A stretch of DNA of 64,000 bases, from assembly GCA_965240325.2 (NCBI GenBank), contig OZ251245.1, positions 744,001-808,000 on the forward strand, in the 5' to 3' direction. This document shows, piece after piece, positions 52,024 through 59,370 of this stretch. Position 1 is the stretch's first letter. Each line of letters begins with the position of its first letter. Origin of the DNA: Rebecca billardiae RCC1528 (lineage: Eukaryota > Haptophyta). A program made the translations under genes and the position numbers. The notes beneath the pieces were generated by a model that saw only the letters and a list, made by a program, of their open reading frames with translations, had not been told where the DNA came from and made no database searches.

Positions 52024-52455
52024 ATGATGATGCCGGTGCGAACGGCCGGCCTTCTCATCTCGGCTGCGGCCACCATGTCGATGCAGCAGCCTCCGAGCGG
52101 CGATACACTGGCCTTCCACACTCTTCGACCGTCACCGAGGAGACTCGGCCGGCGCACTTCGGCGTCGGCATTCGCTCAGCCCGAGCAAGCAGAACCAGGT
52201 GGGGGCAATGTCAGATTGATCAAAATCATCGGAGAGCAGTGTGGCGAAGCCGTCGTGCCTCCGGAGATCGAGCCTTTTGCGAGCCGCTTCGCAGGCCTCC
52301 GGCGCGGCAGCTGCGCGAAAATTGGGTACACCGTGGAGACTTCTCTGAAAGTGATTCGCGCGCCCGTCATCGGCGAAATCAGCGTCCGCCTCTTCACGCA
52401 GGCGGCCGAAGCTGTCGCCGGCGCGGGCGAGGGCGGCACCGACTTTGAGGTGTGA
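52024..52455 (+). CDS. Hypothetical protein
   Basis: 143 residues from ATG 52024 to TGA 52453-52455. The start is one of three consecutive Met codons, and the frame is open further upstream. Residues 1-20 (MMMPVRTAGLLISAAATMSM) could be a weak targeting sequence. The C-terminal part (NVRLIKIIGEQCGEAVVPPE, then GSCAKIGYTVETSLKVIRAP) looks like a folded protein, but I recognise no family. It lies on the same strand as the Ycf49-like gene, 412 bases upstream. Confidence 0.4.
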   Translation: MMMPVRTAGLLISAAATMSMQQPPSGDTLAFHTLRPSPRRLGRRTSASAFAQPEQAEPGGGNVRLIKIIGEQCGEAVVPPEIEPFASRFAGLRRGSCAKIGYTVETSLKVIRAPVIGEISVRLFTQAAEAVAGAGEGGTDFEV

Positions 52456-52867
52456 TCGCCCCGTGGCGTATGTCGATGATCCCTCTGGCTCTCCGCAGCT
52501 GATCCGTGCCCGGCAGACCGTTCTCGGTGAGTGATGTCGCGGTCAGTCTGCGCTCTGAGGCTGAGCGCTGCGCTGCGCGTGCTGCCAGTTGGGCGTGGAG
52601 CAGTTCCCCTGAAGGCGATTGCGCTCGCCAGGGGCGGCCGCCGGCAAGCGGCGGCGCAGGGCGTGCTGCCAGCGTCACTACTAAGACTCTGCTAGATACA
52701 GTCGTCTAGACAGTGTCACTGTCACAGCCGGCATACTGACTTATAATAGTGATACTCCCGAGCTCGACTGAAATAGACGAGGGGGTTTGGCCTGCCCAGC
52801 GCCGTCCAATATTGCGAGCGAGGGCCGTCGTCGTCGCCGACGACAAACCGCTTCTTCCGTTCCGACG
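52456..52867. other. Intergenic, probable promoter of the Ycf49-like gene
   Basis: The frame of the downstream gene is open from 52787, but ATG 52868 gives the targeting sequence. A short AT-rich stretch lies near 52730-52755. No other feature is seen. Confidence 0.45.
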
Positions 52868-54178
52868 ATGCCGCGCGGTGCGCTCGCGGTCGGGCTGGCG
52901 CTGCTGGCCGGCGGTGCGACGGGTGCGCTGGTGCCCATCCGTCGCGGCGGCCCGGTCCTCTCGCCTCGAGCGGCCGCCGCGCGCCCGGCGCTTTGCAGGT
53001 CCGTGGCCTCGCGCGCGTCGCCGCTTGCCTCAGCGGAGCTCGCGCATCCGCTCGTCGAGCTCGCGTCGGCGATCCCCTCCACGCGTGCGGAGGCGGAGGC
53101 ACTCGCAGGCCCCTTCTTCGGCGCGTCGCTCTTCCCGTACCTCGCCTTCATCTACTTTTTGAACACGGCGGAGGCGAACACGCCTCGCGGCGTCGTCGTC
53201 GGCTTCGCGTACTGCCTCGTGTTCGTGTTCGGCTCGATCCCCGCGGCGATCGGCGCGGAGCTGCTCTTCGGCGTGTCGCTCGCCGACTGCGACTGGTTGC
53301 ACGGTGCCGCCGAGTCGCTGCTCACCGTGACCAACCTGCTCACCGTGCTCGCGCTTCGGGACGCGATCGCCGGCGCGGACGACGCGCCGCCCGGCGAGCG
53401 CCAGCAGCCGTGGGCGCCGTGGGTGCTGCTCGGCGGCGCGATGGGCGCGCTGAGCGCGGTCTCGGCGGCCGTGCCGGCGCTCGCGAGCGCGCCCGTGCAC
53501 GAGCCCTTCCTCGGCGGGCTCGGCGACCTCCCCGCCGGGCTGCTCCCGCTGCCGCACGCCGAGCCCGCCAACGCCCTCTCGGTCCCGTGCTGGTTGATCC
53601 ACACAACCTCGCTCATCGAGTGGCTCGCGGCGATGACGTACGTGTGGAAGTGGGCGGACGTGTCGGGCAACCCGCGGTGGCGCGGGCTCGTCTGGGCGAT
53701 GATCCCGCTGCACTCCTCCGGCCTCTGCGCCGTCACCTACCACGTGCTGTACAACTCGGTGTACGCGCTGCTGCCGCTGCAGGCGGCACTCACGGCCGTC
53801 GGCAACACGTGCTGCGCGTACGCGGCGTGGCGCGTCGCGGCGGAGGGCGGGTGGCGCTTCGAGGGCGCGGTGGCGCGGTGGCGCGATGGCGGCGAGGACG
53901 GCGCGGCCGACACGCCCGCGCCCGCTGGCGCCCCCGCCTCGGCGCAGCCGCGCGCGCTGAGCGAGACCGCACTCGAGGCGGCGCCCTTCATCGCAGAGCT
54001 GTTCGGCTTCTGCCTGCTGGGCTGCTACGTGCTCAAGTATGGCGAGCTCTTCGCGCTGCCCTCGGTGCAGTCGGCCGGGATCGGCAGCGCGTGCGCCGCG
54101 ATCCTCGGGCTCACCACCCTCAACGTGGTCAAATGGGCGCGCCGCTCGGCAGACCCGGAGATCGACGGCTGGCTGTGA
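52868..54178 (+). CDS. Plastid-targeted Ycf49-like membrane protein (DUF3593 + DUF2499)
   Basis: 436 residues from ATG 52868. The N-terminus MPRGALAVGLALLAGGATGA is a signal-peptide-like segment followed by an Arg/Ser/Ala-rich stretch. This is the bipartite presequence expected in algae with secondary plastids. Residues about 80-170 (PFFGASLFPYLAFIYFLNTA and following TMs) resemble DUF3593. Residues about 232-300 (ANALSVPCWLIHTTSLIEWL then GLVWAMIPLHSSGLCAVTYH) match DUF2499/Ycf49, found in cyanobacteria and plastid lineages. A third membrane block (FIAELFGFCLLGCYVLKYGE) ends the protein. The molecular role is unknown; an inner-envelope or thylakoid location is likely. It supports a photosynthetic host. 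Confidence 0.78.
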   Translation: MPRGALAVGLALLAGGATGALVPIRRGGPVLSPRAAAARPALCRSVASRASPLASAELAHPLVELASAIPSTRAEAEALAGPFFGASLFPYLAFIYFLNTAEANTPRGVVVGFAYCLVFVFGSIPAAIGAELLFGVSLADCDWLHGAAESLLTVTNLLTVLALRDAIAGADDAPPGERQQPWAPWVLLGGAMGALSAVSAAVPALASAPVHEPFLGGLGDLPAGLLPLPHAEPANALSVPCWLIHTTSLIEWLAAMTYVWKWADVSGNPRWRGLVWAMIPLHSSGLCAVTYHVLYNSVYALLPLQAALTAVGNTCCAYAAWRVAAEGGWRFEGAVARWRDGGEDGAADTPAPAGAPASAQPRALSETALEAAPFIAELFGFCLLGCYVLKYGELFALPSVQSAGIGSACAAILGLTTLNVVKWARRSADPEIDGWL

Positions 54179-54523
54179 AGTGCACAGGCCGAAGTTCACT
54201 CTCGCTCTGCCTCGGTGCTCCTGAGTCAGAGTGGTGGAGATCGAAGGGTGCGCAGAAGGCTGACGACGACGGTCAGCTTTTATTACTCTCCGCCTAGTCT
54301 CACCGATCTAGAAGTAGTGTACCCCATATCAGATCAGTCGAATCTCTAGCCAAATGAGAGATGCCGAGACATAGGGAACCGAGCCTGAGCTGTTTTGTTC
54401 AGGGCTGATGAGTGGAGAGTCGGAAATGCGTCCTAGACAACCCTAGCGCGGAATTACGCGACTTTCCGACCCCGACACGCGGTGCGCGGCCCACGGGGGG
54501 TGGTTGAAGCTCGGCGCGCGTGG
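54179..54523. other. Intergenic, no gene seen
   Basis: 344 bases between the Ycf49-like and NIPA-like genes, with lower GC in 54270-54420. No repeat or hairpin of note. The same-strand arrangement suggests it holds the 3' UTR of one gene and the promoter of the next. Confidence 0.5.
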
Positions 54524-55642
54524 ATGTGCGACGCGGACGAGGCGGACGCGGCCGTGCCCGACTTCTGGATCGGTGTGGCCGCGTCGGCCCTGGGCTCGAT
54601 CATCCTCAACCTCGGCCTCAACCTGCAGCGGCTTGCGCAGATGCGCCTCCTCGAGCGGCCGCCGGACGAACGCCGGCCCTACGTGCTCGACCCGCTGTGG
54701 CTGCTGGGCTTCCTCGTCTTCGCCGTGGGCAATGCTGGCGACGCGGTGGGGCTCGCATTCACCCCGCAGTCGGTGATCACGCCGCTCGGCTCCTTTTCCG
54801 TCATCTCCAACCTCTTCTTTGCGCGGCTGCTGCTCGGCGAGAGGATTGGGCTGGCGACGCTCGCCGCGGTCGCGCTCATCGTCGCGGGCGTGGTGACGAT
54901 CGTGGGCACGGCCGACGCGTCGTGCACGCACGAGTCCGTCGACACGCTCCTCCGCCGCTGGCAGCACCGGCCGTTTATCGCCTTCGGCACGCTGCACGTC
55001 TCGCTGCTGCTGCTGACCAACGGCGGCGTCGCGTGGCGCGAGCGGCACATCCACCGCGCGGACGGCACGGTGGGCTCGCTCACGCTGCCGCAGCGGCAGC
55101 AGCTGCGCTTCGCGTACGCGCTGCTCGGCTCGATGTACGCCACGTGGACCGTGCTCCTCACCAAGTCCGCGGGCGAGCTCGTCAAGGCCTCCTTCCGCGG
55201 CGACAACCAGCTCGAGCGCTTCGAGACGTACCTGCTGCTCGCGGGGATCCTCGTGAGCGCGCCCATGCAGATACGGTACCTGAACGCCGGGCTGCGCCAC
55301 TTCGAGGCGCTGTTCATCGTGCCCTCCTTCTACTCCTTCTGGTGCTTCGGCTCCGTCCTCATGGGCGCCCTCTTCTTCGGCGAGTTCGACGAGTACAGGC
55401 CGTGGCAGGTGGGGGTGTTTGCGGTCGGCGTCGTCGCCAACGTGGCAGGTGTCGCGCTGCTGGCGAGGCGCTCGCTCGAGGCGGGGAGCAGCGGGCCGCC
55501 GAAGCCGCAGCTCGAGCTGCCGCCGGCCGCCGTGCCCGCCGACGAGGCGCGGCGCGCGGCGCCCGCCAGCCACTCAAATCGTCACCCGCGCGTGATGCAG
55601 ACGGCGCTCTGGCGATGGACGATGGGCATCAGGCATCAGTAG
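54524..55642 (+). CDS. NIPA-like magnesium transporter (DUF803)
   Basis: 372 residues from ATG 54524; the open frame begins earlier only at a non-ATG codon. About nine TM segments resemble the drug/metabolite transporter-like NIPA family, which carries Mg2+ across plasma or endosomal membranes. Family landmarks are visible: FWIGVAASALGSIILNLGLN at the start; YVLDPLWLLGFLVFAVGNAG; the conserved FTPQSVITPLGSFSVISNLF; FFARLLLGERIG; and, near the C-terminus, FIVPSFYSFWCFGSVLMGAL followed by FFGEFDEYRPWQ. The last ~55 residues are polar and variable. It is intronless as read. Plant and animal relatives are 330-400 residues, so the length is normal. Confidence 0.86.
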   Translation: MCDADEADAAVPDFWIGVAASALGSIILNLGLNLQRLAQMRLLERPPDERRPYVLDPLWLLGFLVFAVGNAGDAVGLAFTPQSVITPLGSFSVISNLFFARLLLGERIGLATLAAVALIVAGVVTIVGTADASCTHESVDTLLRRWQHRPFIAFGTLHVSLLLLTNGGVAWRERHIHRADGTVGSLTLPQRQQLRFAYALLGSMYATWTVLLTKSAGELVKASFRGDNQLERFETYLLLAGILVSAPMQIRYLNAGLRHFEALFIVPSFYSFWCFGSVLMGALFFGEFDEYRPWQVGVFAVGVVANVAGVALLARRSLEAGSSGPPKPQLELPPAAVPADEARRAAPASHSNRHPRVMQTALWRWTMGIRHQ

Positions 55643-55899
55643 CGGCGCCGCCGAGCCTCACACTCAATGGCAATAATGCCCGCATTGAGGACGCGGACGA
55701 GGGGCTGCTCATTGACGATGACGAGTCATTGACTGCTAATCTGCTATTGAGGGCTTACCGCTTTACAGCGCTTAGGCAATTAAGCCAATACTAATAACGT
55801 ACGGCTATGCAGTGCTGCCTGATGGCTGATCGGAAAGTTCAGAAAGGACCGTGTTAGGCGCTACGTCGTACTTATATATATATATATATATATTTAATA

Positions 55900-55969
55900 A
55901 CGACGTGGCAGCATCGGACAAGCGTCAGACTAATTAACTTTGACGCCTGCCCGTTGCATACCACGTCGT
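55900..55969. mobile_element. 70-bp miniature TA element (same family as 7519-10918)
   Basis: The left end ACGACGTGGCAGCATCGGAC and the right end (complement) ACGACGTGGTATGCAACGGG are joined by only a few bases. TA flanks both sides (55898-55899, 55970-55971) inside longer (AT)n runs. The two halves match the two different ends of the 3.4-kb element, so this is an internally deleted derivative. Confidence 0.75.
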
Positions 55970-56110
55970 TAATATATATATATATACACGACAGTAAAGA
56001 AATCGATTTTCGGCGTTATTACCGTAACCCGTCCGCACTTCCGCCCAGTGGGGATGCGTTGGAATTTTTTTCATGCCCCGTTCGCGGCACTTCGCGCCGC
56101 GATATATATA

Positions 56111-56173
56111 TGACCGCGTTCCGCGGTCCTCGTTTTCCGTAGTCGTAGAACCAACGCAGTTGGGGGCCCGCGG
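56111..56173 (-). repeat. Dispersed repeat family R2, copy 2
   Basis: tgaccgcgttccgcggtcct and the following gtagaaccaacgcagttggg, gggcccgcgg are the reverse complement of 49385-49439, with a ~12-bp insertion. Confidence 0.7.
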
Positions 56174-57110
56174 CGCATCAGTGGTAGAGAATGAGACTGA
56201 CGAGTCAGTCAGTCCGAGTCAGAAAGACAGTTCAGCCAGTCTGAGCCGGTGAGAGTCAGACCCGAGTCTCGGACTCGGCTGAGTCGGCGCGACGGTATGG
56301 CAGCGGACCAGCGGTCAGCGGACGGGCCGCGCGGGGAAGCGGGGCGGCGGCGCGCGCACAACTAAGGGCGAGAGGGCGCCGAGAGGCGCTGCGCGCGCGG
56401 CGCGGGCCGGCGCGTGCGGCGCGTGCGGGCGCACCTGCTTCACGGCTTGAGTGAGGAGGTGCTCGCGCTGCGCCATGCGCTCGACGAAGGGACGCTGCGG
56501 TCGCTCAGTGAGTGAGTGACGGCTCAGCCGGCGCGCCGCTCGTGCCGGCAGAGCGAGAGCGCGCGCCACTGCTGCCCGCACGGTCCGAGGACTCAGGGCG
56601 GCGCGGTGCCGCCATCAGCGACAGCAGACACGACATGACGACATATATAATTCTATATTCTGATGATGATGAACGTAGGAAAATTCTGATCAGCAGACAC
56701 AGCAGCCTGTCCGCGCGAGCCAATCGACCAGGCTGCTGGCCTGCCGGCTGCCGGCTGCGCGCGGGGACATCCGCTGACAGTGACGACCTGCTGCACCAGC
56801 AGCCGCAGGGCGGCTGTGACGCGGCACTCGCCTCATGACAGTGCGGCCGTGACGGCGACGTTCACGCCGAGCCGCGACTCGCGAGCTATGCGGCCCGCCC
56901 AGGCCATCCCGGCCCGCCACGAGCGGAGGCCGCGCCCCAGCGTGGGCGCCCATCCCAAGCACGCCGCCCGCCGCGCGCGAGCGCTCGGCCGACACGGCGG
57001 CGCGGCGGTCGAACTCGGAGAGCGCGCCGCGCGCGTGCGCAGGCTCGCGGCTCGCAGCCAGTGGGCCCCGGCGCGGGCGGTGAAGCGAGGGCGGCGCGCG
57101 GCGCGCGCGC

Positions 57111-59198
57111 TCAGAACTCCTCCTCCTCCTCCTCCGCGAGCGACTGCGCCAGCTCCGCCTCCTCGCGCAGCCGCTCCTTCCGCTTGGCCTCCTCCTCCTC
57201 GAAGTCCGACTTGTGCGCGTCAGCCGGGAAGCTCATCGCCTTGACCGCGTCGTTGTGCACGTTCAGGCAGAAGGTAGTGCGCTTGTGGAAGGCGGCCTGC
57301 GGCTCGAGCGTGGAGTAGAGGTCGGAGACGTCCTTCGAGACGAGCACCCCCGCCGCGTGCTCCAGCTCCGCCTCGATCACGCCGTCGCGGATCGCCTTGG
57401 CCACGATCGACTCGACGTCCTCCAGCCTATCGATCTTGAGCTTCTTGCCTACATCCTGCAGCGAGATGCGCGTGTACGCGAGGTTCACGTTGCGCAGGCC
57501 CGCGCGGATGACGGTCTGGCGCAGCCGCACGATGAGCGTGTAGTTCGTGTCGGCGTGGAACGTGCCCGCCTCCGCGTGCATCACCTGCTGGAAGCGCTCC
57601 AGGTCGCCCTTCCGCACCGCCTGCACGATGTGTAGGTAGGGCGTAAGCGGCCGCTCGAGCTGCGGCTGCTGGAAGGTCGTGCGCGCTGGGACCTCGCCCA
57701 TCAGCAGCTGCACGATCGTGGTGAGCTTCGCGACGGCGAGTCTGAAGCCGGCCGCCGCGCGCTGCGGCGCCTGCGCGCCGACGCGGCGCGCGCGCGCGGG
57801 CGGGGTGGGCGGCGCGTCGGCGCGCGCACGCGAGGTCGCGTCGGCGTGGGCACAGCAGAGTGAGAGGGGGCGCCGGCGCGGCGCGGCGCGGCGGCGCGCG
57901 CGCACGCCTCCGCCTCGGCCACGCGCACAGCCGCGCGCGGCGCGGCGCGGCGCGGCGCGCGCGCGCGCCTTCCGCTGCGCCTGCTGCAGGCAGCCGAACG
58001 ACTCCGAGTACTCGAGCTGCACCGCCTTGATGCGCCCCAAGTAATACAAGTAGCGCGCGAGCTGGTTGTTGGGGGCAGACTCCGGCACGGGCGTCTTCGC
58101 CACCAGCTTGTCCGCCTGCGCGCGTTCGCGGGCGTGAGTGTGTGTGTGCGTGCGTGTGTGCACGCGGCGCGGGCGTGGCTGAGCGCGCGGCGGACACGCC
58201 GCGGACTCGCGCGCCCCGCCGCTCTGCGTGCCGGCTCCCACCCCGCCGGCGAGCCGCGCGGTGCGGTGCGGCGCCGGCGCGCGCCGCCGCCGACGACCGC
58301 GCGCCGCGCGCTCGGCACCCCGCCCCTCCCTCCCCGCGCGCGCGCCCAGCGTCGCGCCCGGCGCGGGCGACGGCCGGCGGCCCACGCCCGCCGCGCACGC
58401 CCATGCACGCACGGCCCGCGCGCGGGTAAATGCGGGTACGCGGCGCCGTACCTGGTCATAGAGCGAGTGCGCGATGTAGTTGCGCAGCAGCAGGTTCAGC
58501 AGCACGACCTGCCCCAGGCCGTTGTGGTGGAGGCACGCGGTGCGGTGCGCGGCGAGCAGGGCGGAGCGGATATCCGCCAGCCGCCCCACCAGCTCGTACG
58601 CGCGCGAGTAGTAGAAGTAGAGCTTCGCCGCGACGCCATCGAGCGTGCGCTGGTTCAGCTTGTTGATCCGCGCGATGGCGGCCGACGACATGCGCACCGC
58701 GGCCTCGTTGTCCTTCGCGTCGAGCAGGAGGAGGACGAGCAGGAGCGCGAGGTACGCCTCCGTCTCGGCGCACACGCTCGCGCGCTTCTCGAGCGGCGCG
58801 CGCGCCGGCGTGTCCACGTCCATGCCGCCGTCGGCCGCGGGCGCGCCCGCGGCGCGCGCGGGCGCCGGCCGCTCCGGCACGGTCGCGACGAGCTCGAGCA
58901 TCAGCGGCTTGAGCGGGTGGCCGTTGGGGATGAAGGCACCGATCGCGTCCGCCACGGCAAGCGCGCTCAGCTTCTTCCGGATCGCGCCCAGCTGCCGCAG
59001 CACGCGGCTCTGCGCCTTTGCATCCTTGCTCACGGCCGAGCGCTCGATCAGAGCAATCTGCGCGGGCACGTCGGTGATGAGCGCGTCGTCCTCGGGCGGC
59101 GCGGCGGCGGGCGCGGCGGCCGCCGTGTCCTCGCCCTTCTTGCCCTCGCCCTTGTCCTTCTTCGCCGCCGCGTCGTCGCCTTTCGCGGCCTCACCCAT
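57111..59198 (-). CDS. RPN3: 26S proteasome regulatory subunit Rpn3 (PSMD3), spliced
   Basis: Exons 59198-58452, 58115-57969 and 57770-57111 give 517 residues (human PSMD3 has 534). Rpn3 is a PCI-domain subunit of the 19S lid, needed to assemble the deubiquitinating lid. The N-terminal ~30 residues are Lys/Ala-rich (MGEAAKGDDAAAKKDKGEGK). Helical repeats follow (RKKLSALAVADAIGAFIPNG). The PCI winged-helix region has YTLIVRLRQTVIRAGLRNVN, AKAIRDGVIEAELEHAAGVL and AFHKRTTFCLNVHNDAVKAM, all close to the human protein. The acidic tail ends EEEEEF. Intron 1 (58116-58451) is GT-AG. Intron 2 (57771-57968) has a GC donor (AAG|gcgcgcg) and gcgcag acceptor, and its removal joins QRK to APQRAAAGFR as in human. 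It is divergent from the AP-4 beta gene. Confidence 0.93.
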   Translation of the reverse strand: MGEAAKGDDAAAKKDKGEGKKGEDTAAAAPAAAPPEDDALITDVPAQIALIERSAVSKDAKAQSRVLRQLGAIRKKLSALAVADAIGAFIPNGHPLKPLMLELVATVPERPAPARAAGAPAADGGMDVDTPARAPLEKRASVCAETEAYLALLLVLLLLDAKDNEAAVRMSSAAIARINKLNQRTLDGVAAKLYFYYSRAYELVGRLADIRSALLAAHRTACLHHNGLGQVVLLNLLLRNYIAHSLYDQVRRRVPAFTRARAVRAWACAAGVGRRPSPAPGATLGARAGREGRGAERAARGRRRRRAPAPHRTARLAGGVGAGTQSGGARESAACPPRAQPRPRRVHTRTHTHTHARERAQADKLVAKTPVPESAPNNQLARYLYYLGRIKAVQLEYSESFGCLQQAQRKARARAAPRRAARGCARGRGGGVRARRRAAPRRRPLSLCCAHADATSRARADAPPTPPARARRVGAQAPQRAAAGFRLAVAKLTTIVQLLMGEVPARTTFQQPQLERPLTPYLHIVQAVRKGDLERFQQVMHAEAGTFHADTNYTLIVRLRQTVIRAGLRNVNLAYTRISLQDVGKKLKIDRLEDVESIVAKAIRDGVIEAELEHAAGVLVSKDVSDLYSTLEPQAAFHKRTTFCLNVHNDAVKAMSFPADAHKSDFEEEEAKRKERLREEAELAQSLAEEEEEEF
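57771..57968 (-). other. GC-AG intron 2 of the Rpn3 gene
   Basis: No GT donor gives the family-consistent junction; CAGCGGAAG|gcgcgcgcgc does. The acceptor is ggcgcgcag|GCGCCGCAG. It is 198 nt with no in-frame stop, and very rich in CG dinucleotides. Confidence 0.7.
58116..58451 (-). other. GT-AG intron 1 of the Rpn3 gene
   Basis: The donor is TATGACCAG|gtacggcgcc and the acceptor gcgcag|GCGGACAAGCTGGTG. It joins SLYDQ to ADKLVAKTPVPE, as in other Rpn3 proteins. The length is 336 nt. It contains a (CA)n-like run near its 3' end. Confidence 0.85.
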
Positions 59199-59370
59199 GG
59201 CGGAGGACGCGCTGCGAGCCCGTGCGCGTTCAGAGTTGGCAAGCGGCGATCGAGCCGAAGGCGCGAGCTGGCCGGACACGCCATCGTGAATCAGTGGCCA
59301 AGCCAGCAAGAAGCCCAGCGGCCGCCGCGCCGTGCGTGCGAAGCGTGTGCAGCAGCGCGCGCCAGCCGCC
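59199..59370. promoter_or_regulatory. 172-bp bidirectional promoter between Rpn3 and AP-4 beta
   Basis: The start codons of two housekeeping genes face away from each other across 172 bases, so both transcription starts and both 5' UTRs must fit here. The sequence is less extreme in GC than the flanking exons. No TATA box is evident. Confidence 0.6.

Larger units (their letters stand above)
55643..57110. other. Gene-poor intergenic region with miniature elements
   Basis: Contains AT-rich tracts, a 70-bp TA-flanked miniature element (55900-55969), a piece related to the 10931/14139 repeat (about 56020-56080) and an R2 repeat copy (56111-56173). A run of gagtcagtcagtccgagtcag-like short repeats lies near 56200-56290. 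No gene is supported. Confidence 0.55.

Noticed and set aside
52993-54297. 434-residue frame overlapping the Ycf49-like gene
   Set aside because: Arg/Ala-rich alternate frame of a recognised conserved protein.
54482-54523. Upstream extension of the NIPA-like gene
   Set aside because: The frame opens at a GTG with no family similarity; ATG 54524 precedes the first conserved membrane segment.
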